DNA of 37,504 nt from positions 1 through 37,504 of the forward strand of contig CAYNLW010000011.1 in NCBI GenBank assembly GCA_964398195.1. The letters are read 5' to 3'. The notes beneath the pieces are model-generated. The model ran no database searches. It saw only the letters and a program-made list of their open reading frames with translations, and was not told where the DNA came from. The position numbers and the translations under genes are program-made. The DNA is from RFPI01 sp964398195. GTDB taxonomy: Bacteria > Pseudomonadota > Gammaproteobacteria > Burkholderiales > Methylophilaceae. Below, piece by piece: positions 15,319 through 23,307 of the stretch (its first letter is position 1; every line of letters begins with the position of its first letter).

Positions 15319-16824
15319 TTAGAATTTATCGCCACCCAGTTCAATACTATAGCGCCAGAATTGGTCTTCACCCTCAAAGATGACTTTGCTCTCTAATGGG
15401 TCACGACTGCCCGCAGGGTATTGATGCACTGGGGTATCGTCTTTTGCCCAAGCCTCGACGATTGGGTCAACCAAGCGCCATTGCGCTAACACTTCATCGA
15501 TATGCAGATATTGTGAAGGATCGCCTTCCATCAAGTTCAGCAACAAGGTCTCATAAGAATCTATGGTCTCATCATCCGCTTGGCGCTGTGGTGCATCAAT
15601 ACTCATGGTGCGGGTGGCAATATCCAACCCAGGTATCTTGGACTGCACTTCCATCTTGATACATTCACGAGGCTGAATATTGATAATCAACCAGTTTTGT
15701 TGTTGGTCATCTTTTAATTGCAAAGGCGACTTTTTGAAGCGTATGGCAATCGCTGTATTGCCCTCGTGCATACGCTTGGCGGTGCGCACATAAAACGGCA
15801 CACCTTTCCAGCGCGGGTTATCGACAAACAATTTGACCGCTGCATAAGTTTCGGTTTTGCTGCTTTCTACCCCATCGCGTTTTAATTCTTCCAAATAGCT
15901 CAGCACTTTTTCGCTATGGCCATCGCCCACATCTACCCGACCGCCAGCATATTGGGCGCGGAATACATTGCTATGCAGTTGCTTGACATCGACTGGGCGT
16001 ATGGACTCAAGTAATTTAATTTTCTCTGCGCGTATGCTTTCAGGGCTGAAATCTTTAGGTTTTTCCATCGCCACCAAGGCCATGGTTTGCAATAAATGGC
16101 TTTGGAACATATCGCGCAAAGCACCGGTTGCATTATAGAAAGTAGTGCGGTCGCCTACCCCTAAAGTCTCGTTATTGGTGATTTGCACATGGTCGATATA
16201 TTGATTGTTCCAAAGTGGCTCGAACAGCGCATTGGTAAAGCGTGTCAGCATAATATTCTGAATCGCAGATTTACCTAAATAGTGGTCGATACGATAGATT
16301 TGGCTTTCTTTTAAATATTGCGTCAATTCAGCTTGCAAGGACTGTGCCGTTTGCAAATTGGTGCCAAACGGTTTTTCAATTAACACACGGCGCCAGTATT
16401 GGCGCTCGTCGGTCAAGCCAACTTGGTGCAATTGCTTGACGATAGTGGCGAAATCGGTCGGTCTGACGGACAAGAAATAGGCCAAGTTTTGCGGGAAAGT
16501 TTTGCTATCGCTAAGCACATCTTTGAGCTTAGTAAAGGCATCTGGGTCAGTCGGCGGATTGGCGTGGTAGAAATTTCTGGCGATAAAGCGTTGATACACT
16601 TGTTGGTCATAGCCATTCTTAAATTTGGCATCTAACATGCCCTTGATTTCCGCTTGCCAAGCCTCACGACTCATTTCGCCACGGCCGATAGATAAGATTT
16701 TCATCTCATCAGGAAAACGCCCAGCCGCATCTAATCTGAATAGGCCGGGGATTAATTTAATGCGGGATAAGTTACCGCTGGCACCAAACAGCACAAAGGT
16801 GCATGGATTCACTTGTTTGCTCAT
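15319..16824 (-). CDS. zwf: Glucose-6-phosphate 1-dehydrogenase
   Basis: A 501-residue enzyme oxidising glucose 6-phosphate to 6-phosphogluconolactone with NAD(P)+. The N-terminal coenzyme motif reads FGASGNLSRIKLIPGL, with Asn where many relatives have Asp (GASGDLA). The active-site signature is YRIDHYLGKSAIQN, and EKPFGTNLQTAQSL precedes it. In RuMP-cycle methylotrophs this is the first step of cyclic formaldehyde oxidation as well as NADPH supply (established for the group; inferred here). It follows gnd after 32 bases on the same strand, while pgl is divergent. No promoter is visible in the 32-base gap, so gnd-zwf is probably one transcript. Confidence 0.96.
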   Translation of the reverse strand: MSKQVNPCTFVLFGASGNLSRIKLIPGLFRLDAAGRFPDEMKILSIGRGEMSREAWQAEIKGMLDAKFKNGYDQQVYQRFIARNFYHANPPTDPDAFTKLKDVLSDSKTFPQNLAYFLSVRPTDFATIVKQLHQVGLTDERQYWRRVLIEKPFGTNLQTAQSLQAELTQYLKESQIYRIDHYLGKSAIQNIMLTRFTNALFEPLWNNQYIDHVQITNNETLGVGDRTTFYNATGALRDMFQSHLLQTMALVAMEKPKDFSPESIRAEKIKLLESIRPVDVKQLHSNVFRAQYAGGRVDVGDGHSEKVLSYLEELKRDGVESSKTETYAAVKLFVDNPRWKGVPFYVRTAKRMHEGNTAIAIRFKKSPLQLKDDQQQNWLIINIQPRECIKMEVQSKIPGLDIATRTMSIDAPQRQADDETIDSYETLLLNLMEGDPSQYLHIDEVLAQWRLVDPIVEAWAKDDTPVHQYPAGSRDPLESKVIFEGEDQFWRYSIELGGDKF

Positions 16825-16856
16825 TGCATATCGCTTTCTATGGGTTCAAGGCAAAA

Positions 16857-17783
16857 TTATTTTTCGTGTACAGATTTGACATAGTGGCCACCAAAGCCAT
16901 TACGCATCATGGATAACAGCTTATAGCTATAGCCAGTAGCGTCTTGGCTTCTGAAACGGGCTTGCAGCGCCAAGGTCAATACCGGTGCGGCCACCCCTTG
17001 TTCCACTGATTCCATGACCGTCCAACGACCTTCGCCGGAGTCTGCCACATAGGGGGCGATATCTTTTAGCTCTTGGTCAGATTTAAGCGCGTCGGCGGTT
17101 AAATCTAACAACCAGCTACGCACCACCGAGCCATGACGCCATAACTCAGTAATTTGCGCCAAGTCCAACTTAAAGTCCTCTTTGCCTTTCAACAAATCCA
17201 AGCCTTCGGCCATCGCCTGCATCATGCCGTATTCAATGCCGTTGTGTATCATCTTGGTAAAGTGACCAGCGCCGATAGGGCCTACGTGTGCCCAGCCGTG
17301 GTCTTTAGAAGGGGCGAGTGCAATCAGAATCGGTTGCATAATCTTGGCCACTTCTGGGGTCGCGCCTACCATCAAGCAATAACCATTTTGCAAGCCCCAA
17401 ACGCCACCAGAGGTGCCGCAATCCATATAACCTATGCCGCGCTCGGCTAACCATGCGCCACGACGCTGACTGTCTTTGTAATTGGAGTTGCCGCCATCGA
17501 CAATAATGTCGCCTTTGGACAACATAGGCGCCAAATCTTGAATCTGAATCTCAGTCGGCGAGCCACTAGGCAACATTAACCAAACGATTTTGGCTTGCTT
17601 GTCATCGCCTAATTTGCTAACTGCGTCAGGCACTGAGCTGGCGGCTATCATGCCTTCTTGTTCGGCCAGCTGTTTCACCACATCTGCACTGCGGTCAAAA
17701 CCCACCACTTGTATGCCTGCGCGCAATAAACGCGTGGTCATATTACCGCCCATTTTGCCTAAACCTATCATTGCTAATTTCAT
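16857..17783 (-). CDS. gnd: 6-phosphogluconate dehydrogenase, decarboxylating (short form)
   Basis: A 308-residue 6PGDH of the short, probably NAD+-preferring class, against about 470 residues for the NADP+ enzyme of E. coli. The Rossmann motif is MIGLGKMGGNM, followed by FDRS where NADP+ enzymes usually carry a NR(T) phosphate-binding turn. GGNSNYKDSQRRG, CGTSGGVWGLQNGYCLMVGG-like DCGTSGGVWGLQNG and the catalytic Lys in HFTKMIHNGIEYGMMQA are present. The product is ribulose 5-phosphate, the formaldehyde acceptor of the RuMP cycle. An AAGGA ribosome site precedes the ATG. It is first of gnd-zwf and divergent from pgl. Confidence 0.95.
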   Translation of the reverse strand: MKLAMIGLGKMGGNMTTRLLRAGIQVVGFDRSADVVKQLAEQEGMIAASSVPDAVSKLGDDKQAKIVWLMLPSGSPTEIQIQDLAPMLSKGDIIVDGGNSNYKDSQRRGAWLAERGIGYMDCGTSGGVWGLQNGYCLMVGATPEVAKIMQPILIALAPSKDHGWAHVGPIGAGHFTKMIHNGIEYGMMQAMAEGLDLLKGKEDFKLDLAQITELWRHGSVVRSWLLDLTADALKSDQELKDIAPYVADSGEGRWTVMESVEQGVAAPVLTLALQARFRSQDATGYSYKLLSMMRNGFGGHYVKSVHEK

Positions 17784-17878
17784 TGATTTTTCCTTACATA
17801 CTAAAGATTGGGGAAGCTGGCTGTTAATCAGTTCGCTATTTTGTTGAGTTTGCTATAGATGACCATCGCGCTTTTGGG

Positions 17879-17914
17879 TAAGATGGCGTGCTTTTAAAAT
17901 TCAACGTCGTTGAA
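17879..17914 (+). promoter_or_regulatory. Candidate pgl promoter element and palindromic operator
   Basis: TAAGAT (17879-17884) is a possible -10 box, followed by G and GCGTGCTTTT. Sixteen bases after it lies a perfect 15-base palindrome, TTCAACG-T-CGTTGAA (17900-17914). This would fall just after the transcription start. The -35 box is not clear. The site lies between divergent gnd-zwf and pgl, so a shared regulator is possible. Confidence 0.4.
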
Positions 17915-17974
17915 AAACCAGCATTATATCTTGAATCAGTAGGGCTTTGCAGTATGCTAGAGATAGACATTCCC

Positions 17975-18655
17975 ATGAATAAACAAATTTCCCGTTGGCA
18001 CTCTTTTGACAGCCAACAAGCTATCAACCAAGCTACCGTAGATAAAATTTTGTCATTAGCCGATCAGGCGATACGCGCCACAGGCGCTTTTCGCATTGTA
18101 TTGGCTGGCGGTTCCACGCCTAAAAGCGTGTATGCCATGTTAAAAGATGTGCAAGCGGATTGGGCGCATTGGCATATTTATCACAACGACGATCGTTGTC
18201 TGCCAGTTGACCACGCTGAACGCAATAGCCTGATGGCTAGACAAACTTGGCTAAATCATGTGCCTATCCCGCCTGAGCAAATCCACGATATCCCCGCCGA
18301 GCTAGGTAATATCGAGGGCGCCAAAGCCTATGCCAAGACGATAGCTGGTGTACCCAGTTTTGATTTGGTGCTGCTGGGCCTAGGCGAAGACGCCCACACC
18401 GCCAGCCTGTTCCCAGGCCATGCAGTGGACAATTCAGCCGATGTAGTGCCAGTGTTCGATGCCCCCAAACCGCCTGCCGAGCGCATCACCATGAGCCAAC
18501 AAAGACTCAGCAACACCCGCAACGTGATCTTCTTGGTCACCGGCGCCGGCAAACAACAAGCCGTCAACGATTGGCGCGCCGGCAAACCAGTCCCCGCTGC
18601 ACTCATCAATCCCCCAGCTGGGGTGGATGTGTATTGCTTTGGGGTGACGTTTTAG
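17975..18655 (+). CDS. pgl: 6-phosphogluconolactonase (DevB/SOL type)
   Basis: A 226-residue lactonase of the glucosamine-6-phosphate isomerase-like fold, hydrolysing 6-phosphogluconolactone between Zwf and Gnd. Motifs are LAGGSTPKSVYAML (phosphate loop), HIYHNDDRCLPVDHAERNSLMA and LVLLGLGEDAHTASLFPG with the catalytic His/Asp region. The start is uncertain: ATG 17975 gives the usual family length, whereas ATG 17954 would add seven residues and has AGGG nine bases upstream. It is divergent from gnd-zwf, so all three oxidative pentose-phosphate genes meet at one regulatory region. Confidence 0.92.
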   Translation: MNKQISRWHSFDSQQAINQATVDKILSLADQAIRATGAFRIVLAGGSTPKSVYAMLKDVQADWAHWHIYHNDDRCLPVDHAERNSLMARQTWLNHVPIPPEQIHDIPAELGNIEGAKAYAKTIAGVPSFDLVLLGLGEDAHTASLFPGHAVDNSADVVPVFDAPKPPAERITMSQQRLSNTRNVIFLVTGAGKQQAVNDWRAGKPVPAALINPPAGVDVYCFGVTF

Positions 18656-18756
18656 CGATTGTAGTAATTTAAAAGTAAATCTATTTATTTTTATAAAATC
18701 ATCGATTAGAAAAATAATTTCCAGAATTTAGCCCCTTTTAAATCAATGCCTTTGTC

Positions 18757-18807
18757 TAGCCTGATGGACAGGGCTATGATTTGCCTCGCATACGAATGCG
18801 ACAAATC
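18757..18807. other. Two adjacent hairpins between pgl and mqsR
   Basis: Hairpin A (18757-18776): TAGCCTG, loop ATGGA, CAGGGCTA with one bulged G. Hairpin B (18778-18807): GATTTG, a CC bulge, TCGCAT, loop ACGA, ATGCGA, CAAATC, making 12 pairs. No T-run follows on either strand. They could stop or stabilise the pgl transcript, or be REP-like remnants; pgl otherwise has no terminator. Confidence 0.6.
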
Positions 18808-18865
18808 GCTTGCGCTTATTGACAATAATTCAACACACAATAAGTTCAACATAGCTTTTAAAAAA

Positions 18866-18880
18866 TAACCTACTAGGTTA
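18866..18880. promoter_or_regulatory. MqsA operator upstream of mqsRA
   Basis: TAACCTACTAGGTTA is a perfect palindrome with AACCT-N3-AGGTT half-sites, the arrangement bound by E. coli MqsA at its own promoter (known for the family). It lies 20 bases before the mqsR ATG. A further AGGT half-site (18888-18891) overlaps the ribosome site AGGTGA. Confidence 0.85.
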
Positions 18881-18899
18881 ATATATTAGGTGATTTAAC

Positions 18900-19196
18900 A
18901 TGAAAAAAAATATTCCGCATTATCCGCTTCATCAGGTGAAACAATTTGCCATTGAAGGGCGAATTAGATACACAGTATCTGCACTGAATAGTGCTAATTT
19001 ATTTGGTCTAGGCCCTGAAGATATCACTGAAATTGTGAAACAACTGAAACCTAAACAGTTTTATAAAAGTATGACCACCCATGCAAATCATACTATTTGG
19101 CAAGATGTCTATCATCCCGAAGACGCGCTTGGAACTTTCTATTTGAAATTAACCTTGCTAGATAATTTGATGATCATTTCATTTAAGGAGTTATAA
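18900..19196 (+). CDS. mqsR: MqsR mRNA interferase toxin
   Basis: A 98-residue RelE-fold ribonuclease toxin, the same length as E. coli MqsR. E. coli MqsR cleaves mRNA mainly at GCU/GCA. Residues equivalent to the catalytic Lys56, Gln68 and Tyr81 are present at the same numbers, in FYKSMTT, HTIWQDVY and GTFYLKL, and the protein ends SFKEL like the reference. AGGTGA lies six bases before the ATG. As in E. coli, the toxin gene precedes the antitoxin, and mqsA starts directly after its stop. All key residues are intact, so the toxin should be active. Confidence 0.95.
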   Translation: MKKNIPHYPLHQVKQFAIEGRIRYTVSALNSANLFGLGPEDITEIVKQLKPKQFYKSMTTHANHTIWQDVYHPEDALGTFYLKLTLLDNLMIISFKEL

Positions 19197-19592
19197 ATGC
19201 TTTGCCCTAATTGTGGTTCAACGCATATCAGCACTGATACCAGAGACATCATTTATGTTTATAAGGGACAAAAAACACTAGTACCGGCAGTCAATGGACA
19301 GTTCTGCGAGCATTGTCATGAGTCAATTTTGGATGTTACGGAATCAAAACGTTATTCCGATGCCATTATGGAATTCCAGAAAAAGGTGAATGCAAATTTG
19401 ATAGACCCAAATTTCATTACCTCAGTGCGTAAAAAATTAAAACTAGATCAAAAACAAGCAGCTGAAATCTTTGGTGGCGGTGTAAATGCCTTCTCGCGTT
19501 ATGAAACAGGCAAGGCCTCACCGCCAGTGGCATTAGTAAAATTATTAAAAGTCCTTGATAAACATCCCTCGCTGTTAGCCGAAATTAGTTAG
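19197..19592 (+). CDS. mqsA: MqsA antitoxin and autorepressor
   Basis: A 131-residue two-domain antitoxin. The N-terminal zinc domain binds MqsR, with ligands Cys3, Cys6, Cys37 and Cys40 (numbers as in E. coli). The C-terminal XRE-type HTH contains IFGGGVNAFSRYETGK; Asn97 and Arg101, the base-contacting residues of E. coli MqsA, are conserved, matching the intact AACCT/AGGTT operator upstream. The ATG abuts the mqsR stop, with AAGGAG inside the end of mqsR. The stop codon overlaps the convergent apbC stop by three to four bases, so the module is fitted tightly against apbC. Confidence 0.95.
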   Translation: MLCPNCGSTHISTDTRDIIYVYKGQKTLVPAVNGQFCEHCHESILDVTESKRYSDAIMEFQKKVNANLIDPNFITSVRKKLKLDQKQAAEIFGGGVNAFSRYETGKASPPVALVKLLKVLDKHPSLLAEIS

Positions 19593-20677
19593 CTATTTTG
19601 AATCACAATATTAGGAAATTTGCTGGAGTGGTCTAGCGCTAGTTTGGCGATTTTGGCGGCGCATTTGCGTGCGATTTGTTGATAGGTTTTGGCGATGTTG
19701 CCCTCAGGGTCGGCGATGACGCTGGGTTTGCCGCCGTCGGATTGTTCGCGGATATCGATATGCAAAGGTAGGCTGCCTAGAAGATCAACGTCGTAGTCTT
19801 TGGCCATTTGTTGTCCGCCGCCAGCGCCGAAGATATGTTCTTCGTGGCCGCATTTAGAGCAGATGTGGGTACTCATGTTTTCCACTATGCCCAAAATTGG
19901 AATGCCCACTTTTTCAAACATCTTTAGCCCTTTGCGCGCGTCTAGCAGGGCGATATCTTGCGGTGTGGTTACGATGACGGCGCCAGTCACGGGGACTTTT
20001 TGCGATAGGGTTAATTGAATATCGCCAGTGCCAGGTGGTAAGTCCACGATGAGATAATCCACTTCTTGCCAACGCGTATCGCGTAATAACTGCTCAAGTG
20101 CGCCAGTCACCATAGGACCGCGCCATACCATAGGGGTATCCACATCGACCAAAAAGCCTATCGACATGGCTTGTATGCCATGCGCTTGCATAGGCTCTAT
20201 GCTTTTACCATCGACGCTCTCTGGGCGACCTTGTATGCCCAACATTTGCGGCTGACTGGGACCATAAATATCGGCATCTAAGATACCTACTTTGGCGCCT
20301 TCTTGTGCCAACGCTAAAGCCAGATTAACAGCAGTAGTGGACTTGCCTACACCGCCTTTGCCAGACGCTACAGCGATAATATTTTTCACATTGTTGATAA
20401 GTGGCACGCCACGCTGCACTTGATGCGCTTCTATGCGGCTGCCGATATTCACATTGACCTTGCCGATATTTGGGATGCTTTGCAGTTGCTGCTCCACTTG
20501 CTGACGCACCGCTTGCAGCACGCTATTGGCGGGGTAGCTGAGTACGATATCAACACTGACGTCGTTGCCCTGAATTTGTATATTTTTGGCGCTCTTGCTG
20601 CTAACAAAGTCCTCTCCAGTATTGCTATCTATCAATTGGCTTAGCGCGTTGCGAATATCTTGCTCGGTCATGCTCAT
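19589..20677 (-). CDS. apbC: Iron-sulfur cluster carrier ATPase ApbC/Mrp
   Basis: A 362-residue P-loop ATPase that binds and transfers [4Fe-4S] clusters. An N-terminal MIP18/DUF59 domain (about 1-80) precedes the deviant Walker A motif IAVASGKGGVGKSTTAVNLA and the ILDADIYGPSQPQMLG strand. The CSKC pair in THICSKCGHEEHIFG is the cluster-binding CxxC. Length fits Mrp of E. coli (about 370). It is divergent from metG, a common arrangement in proteobacteria. The 3' end overlaps the mqsA stop on the opposite strand, so the last codons may have been altered when the toxin-antitoxin module arrived. Confidence 0.95.
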   Translation of the reverse strand: MSMTEQDIRNALSQLIDSNTGEDFVSSKSAKNIQIQGNDVSVDIVLSYPANSVLQAVRQQVEQQLQSIPNIGKVNVNIGSRIEAHQVQRGVPLINNVKNIIAVASGKGGVGKSTTAVNLALALAQEGAKVGILDADIYGPSQPQMLGIQGRPESVDGKSIEPMQAHGIQAMSIGFLVDVDTPMVWRGPMVTGALEQLLRDTRWQEVDYLIVDLPPGTGDIQLTLSQKVPVTGAVIVTTPQDIALLDARKGLKMFEKVGIPILGIVENMSTHICSKCGHEEHIFGAGGGQQMAKDYDVDLLGSLPLHIDIREQSDGGKPSVIADPEGNIAKTYQQIARKCAAKIAKLALDHSSKFPNIVIQNS

Positions 20678-20767
20678 GTGTTTCCTCGTTGCAATAATTG
20701 TTGACTAAAAAATTAAGGTAATTTTAACTGATGTGAATGCTTTAATGTGCATACGGACGTCATTTGT

Positions 20768-20780
20768 TAAAATAGCGCCC
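20768..20780 (+). promoter_or_regulatory. Candidate metG -10 box with GCGCCC discriminator
   Basis: TAAAAT (20768-20773) is followed by A and GCGCCC then TTT, about 30 bases before the metG ATG. No good -35 is visible (TGTGCA at 20746-20751 at best). The -10/GCGCC layout matches those before rpsA and the thioredoxin-like gene. Confidence 0.4.
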
Positions 20781-20806
20781 TTTATCAACTTAACGTCTGA
20801 CTCTGT

Positions 20807-22888
20807 ATGCCGCGTAAAATTCTGGTTACCTCTGCACTTCCTTATGCCAATGGCAGTATTCACCTTGGCCATTTGGTGGAATACATACAAACCGATATCT
20901 GGGTGCGCTTCCTTAAAATGCAGGGACATCAAGTGTATTATGTGTGTGCTGACGACACCCACGGTACGCCTATCATGCTGCGCGCAGAGGCTGAGGGGAT
21001 TACCCCCGAGGCGCTGATAGACAAGGTGCACGCCGAGCATAGCCAAGACTTTGCTGATTTCTTAGTGGCCTTTGATAACTATTATTCGACCAACTCGGAG
21101 GAAAACCGAGCCTTAGCCAGTCAGATTTATTTGGCCTTGCGCGCGAATAATAAAATTGCAGTGAAAACCATAGAACAGTTCTACGACCCGGCCAAACAGA
21201 TGTTCTTGCCCGACCGCTTTATCAAAGGCGAATGTCCTAAATGTCATGCCAAAGACCAATATGGCGACTCTTGTGAAGTGTGTGGCGCCACCTATAATCC
21301 GACCGAATTAATCAATTCCTACTCTGCGGTTTCTGGCGCGACGCCGGTGCGCAAAGAGACTGAGCATTACTTCTTCAAGTTATCCGAGTGCGCTGATTTC
21401 TTGCGCGAATGGACCAGAACCGGTTCATTGCAAACCGAAGCGGCAAATAAAATGCACGAGTGGTTGGGCGACGCGGGTGAAAATAAATTATCAGATTGGG
21501 ATATCTCACGCGACGCGCCATATTTTGGCTTTGAAATCCCTGATGCGCCGGGCAAGTATTTTTATGTTTGGTTAGATGCGCCTATCGGCTATATGGCCAG
21601 CTTTAAAAACCTTTGCCAAAAAGCCGGCTTAAATTTTGAGGAATATTGGCATGCCGACAGCCGAACCGAGCTGTATCACTTTATCGGCAAAGACATTTTG
21701 TATTTCCATGCTTTATTCTGGCCTGCCATGCTGCAATATGCCGGCTATCGCAAGCCCAATCAAATCTTTGCCCACGGCTTTTTAACGGTGAATGGCGAAA
21801 AAATGTCCAAGTCGCGTGGCACGTTTATCACTGCGCGTAGTTATCTCCAGCAAATTCAAAATCCAGAATATTTGCGCTATTACTACGCCGCCAAATTGAA
21901 TGGCTCTATGCAAGATATCGACCTGAATTTAGATGACTTTGTGGCGAGAGTGAATAGCGATTTGGTCGGTAAATTTATCAATATCGCCAGCCGCACCGCA
22001 GGGTTTATCCATAAGCGTTTTGCTGGCAAATTATTATCTGCTGCGCAACATCCAGTGGTGCTCAGCATAGCGCAGGCCGCTGATGAAATCGCGCAATCTT
22101 ATGAGCAACGCGACTATAGCCGCGCTTTACGTGAAATTATGCGCTTGGCAGACGAGGCCAATGCCTTCGTGGCAGAAGCAGAACCTTGGGTGGTGGCCAA
22201 ACAAGAGGGCGCAAATGCGGCGCTTAAGCTGCATCAGGATTGTTCAGCCGCGCTGGAAATGTTCCGATTATTAACGCTCTATCTCAAGCCAGCATTGCCC
22301 AAATTGAGCGCACAAATCGAACAGTTCCTCAATATTCCTAGCATGCAATGGGCGGATATCGCGCATGCCTTGCCAGCAGGCCATGAGATTCAGCCTTACC
22401 AACATTTAATTACCCGTATAGACCCTAAACAGATTGAAGCCATGATACAAGCCAATACCCAAAGCCTACAGAATAATGCCTCTGCTACCCCCGCCAATTC
22501 AGCCAATAGTGGCCAAGCTGCTGGCGCACCAGCCACAGCCAATCAAGATGAGGCAGGCAATTATATTGCGATTGATGACTTCGCCAAGGTGGATTTGCGC
22601 ATCGCAAAAATCCTCAATGCAGAGCATGTCGAAGGCGCAGAAAAACTATTAAAACTCACTTTAGATATAGGCGAAGCGCAACCGCGTCAGGTATTCGCTG
22701 GCATCAAATCAGCCTATGACCCTAGCACGCTAATCGGTCGTCTGACTGTCATGGTAGCCAATCTAGCCCCGCGCAAAATGAAATTCGGCCTCAGCGAAGG
22801 CATGGTACTCGCCGCCAGCGACGAGCAAGGCGGCCCCTATCTGTTGTCCCCCGATGCCGGCGCACGCGCAGGGATGAAAGTGAAATAA
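20807..22888 (+). CDS. metG: Methionyl-tRNA synthetase
   Basis: A 693-residue class I synthetase charging tRNA-Met. HIGH-like HLGH (residues 19-22) and KMSKS (332-336) form the ATP site. The zinc knuckle CPKCHAKDQYGDSCEVCG has Cys143, 146, 156 and 159, the four-Cys type. A C-terminal EMAP/Trbp-like tRNA-binding dimerisation domain (about 585-693, FAKVDLRIAKILNAEHVEGAEKLLKLTLDIG) is joined by an Ala/Asn/Ser-rich flexible linker. Length is as expected for the dimeric form (677 in E. coli). It is divergent from apbC. Confidence 0.97.
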   Translation: MPRKILVTSALPYANGSIHLGHLVEYIQTDIWVRFLKMQGHQVYYVCADDTHGTPIMLRAEAEGITPEALIDKVHAEHSQDFADFLVAFDNYYSTNSEENRALASQIYLALRANNKIAVKTIEQFYDPAKQMFLPDRFIKGECPKCHAKDQYGDSCEVCGATYNPTELINSYSAVSGATPVRKETEHYFFKLSECADFLREWTRTGSLQTEAANKMHEWLGDAGENKLSDWDISRDAPYFGFEIPDAPGKYFYVWLDAPIGYMASFKNLCQKAGLNFEEYWHADSRTELYHFIGKDILYFHALFWPAMLQYAGYRKPNQIFAHGFLTVNGEKMSKSRGTFITARSYLQQIQNPEYLRYYYAAKLNGSMQDIDLNLDDFVARVNSDLVGKFINIASRTAGFIHKRFAGKLLSAAQHPVVLSIAQAADEIAQSYEQRDYSRALREIMRLADEANAFVAEAEPWVVAKQEGANAALKLHQDCSAALEMFRLLTLYLKPALPKLSAQIEQFLNIPSMQWADIAHALPAGHEIQPYQHLITRIDPKQIEAMIQANTQSLQNNASATPANSANSGQAAGAPATANQDEAGNYIAIDDFAKVDLRIAKILNAEHVEGAEKLLKLTLDIGEAQPRQVFAGIKSAYDPSTLIGRLTVMVANLAPRKMKFGLSEGMVLAASDEQGGPYLLSPDAGARAGMKVK

Positions 22889-22890
22889 AA

Positions 22891-22918
22891 AAAGTCCCGC
22901 CATCCGAGGACAGCGGGA
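22891..22918 (-). terminator. Intrinsic terminator of the comEA-like gene
   Basis: Read on the minus strand, TCCCGC and GCGGGA form a 6-bp GC stem with a 12-base loop, followed by a G/C step and a run of seven or more T (the A-run at 22887-22893). It lies about 25 bases after the stop of the minus-strand gene. It is also just past the metG stop, so it may stop both. Confidence 0.75.
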
Positions 22919-22943
22919 AAATCGAGAGGGGATAGCTAGCAGA

Positions 22944-23270
22944 TTACTTCTTTTTGCTGGCGCTGCTTGGGGCGCTAGCGGGGGTGGTGCTGGGAGTGGC
23001 TGGTGTCGGGCTAGGACTGCCGTTAACGGTCAGTTCCGGACGTAGCTTGGCCATGGTTTTGTCGCCTATGCCGGGGACATTGTTGAGATCATCCACGGTT
23101 TTGAAATTGCCATTCTTTTTGCGGTATTCCACGATTGCTTCCACTTTTGAAGGACCTATTCCATTCAGCGTTTCCAGTTGTTCCACAGTGGCTGTGTTGA
23201 TATTGACTACGGCATAGGCATTCAGCCCATAGCCCAGCAAGATAAGTAGGCTAAATATTAATTTCTTCAT
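22944..23270 (-). CDS. ComEA-like helix-hairpin-helix DNA-binding protein
   Basis: A 108-residue exported protein. A signal peptide (MKKLIFSLLILLGYGLNAYA, about 20 residues) precedes the ComEA-type helix-hairpin-helix pair: VNINTATVEQLETLNGIGPSKVEAIVEYRKKNGNFKTVDDLNNVPGIGDKTMAKLRPEL. Two GIG hairpins bind DNA non-specifically. The C-terminal 30 residues are Pro/Ser/Thr/Ala-rich and end in KKK. Such proteins bind incoming DNA in the periplasm during transformation; competence itself cannot be inferred from one gene. GAGGAG precedes the ATG. It has its own promoter and terminator and stands alone. Confidence 0.9.
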   Translation of the reverse strand: MKKLIFSLLILLGYGLNAYAVVNINTATVEQLETLNGIGPSKVEAIVEYRKKNGNFKTVDDLNNVPGIGDKTMAKLRPELTVNGSPSPTPATPSTTPASAPSSASKKK

Positions 23271-23307
23271 TGCAAACTCCTCGTATTAAAAAAGTTGACT
23301 CAAATAA

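Noticed and set aside
16857..17783. gnd as a truncated gene (308 against about 470 residues)
   Set aside because: All catalytic motifs are present and the protein ends naturally. The short-form 6PGDH class has this length.
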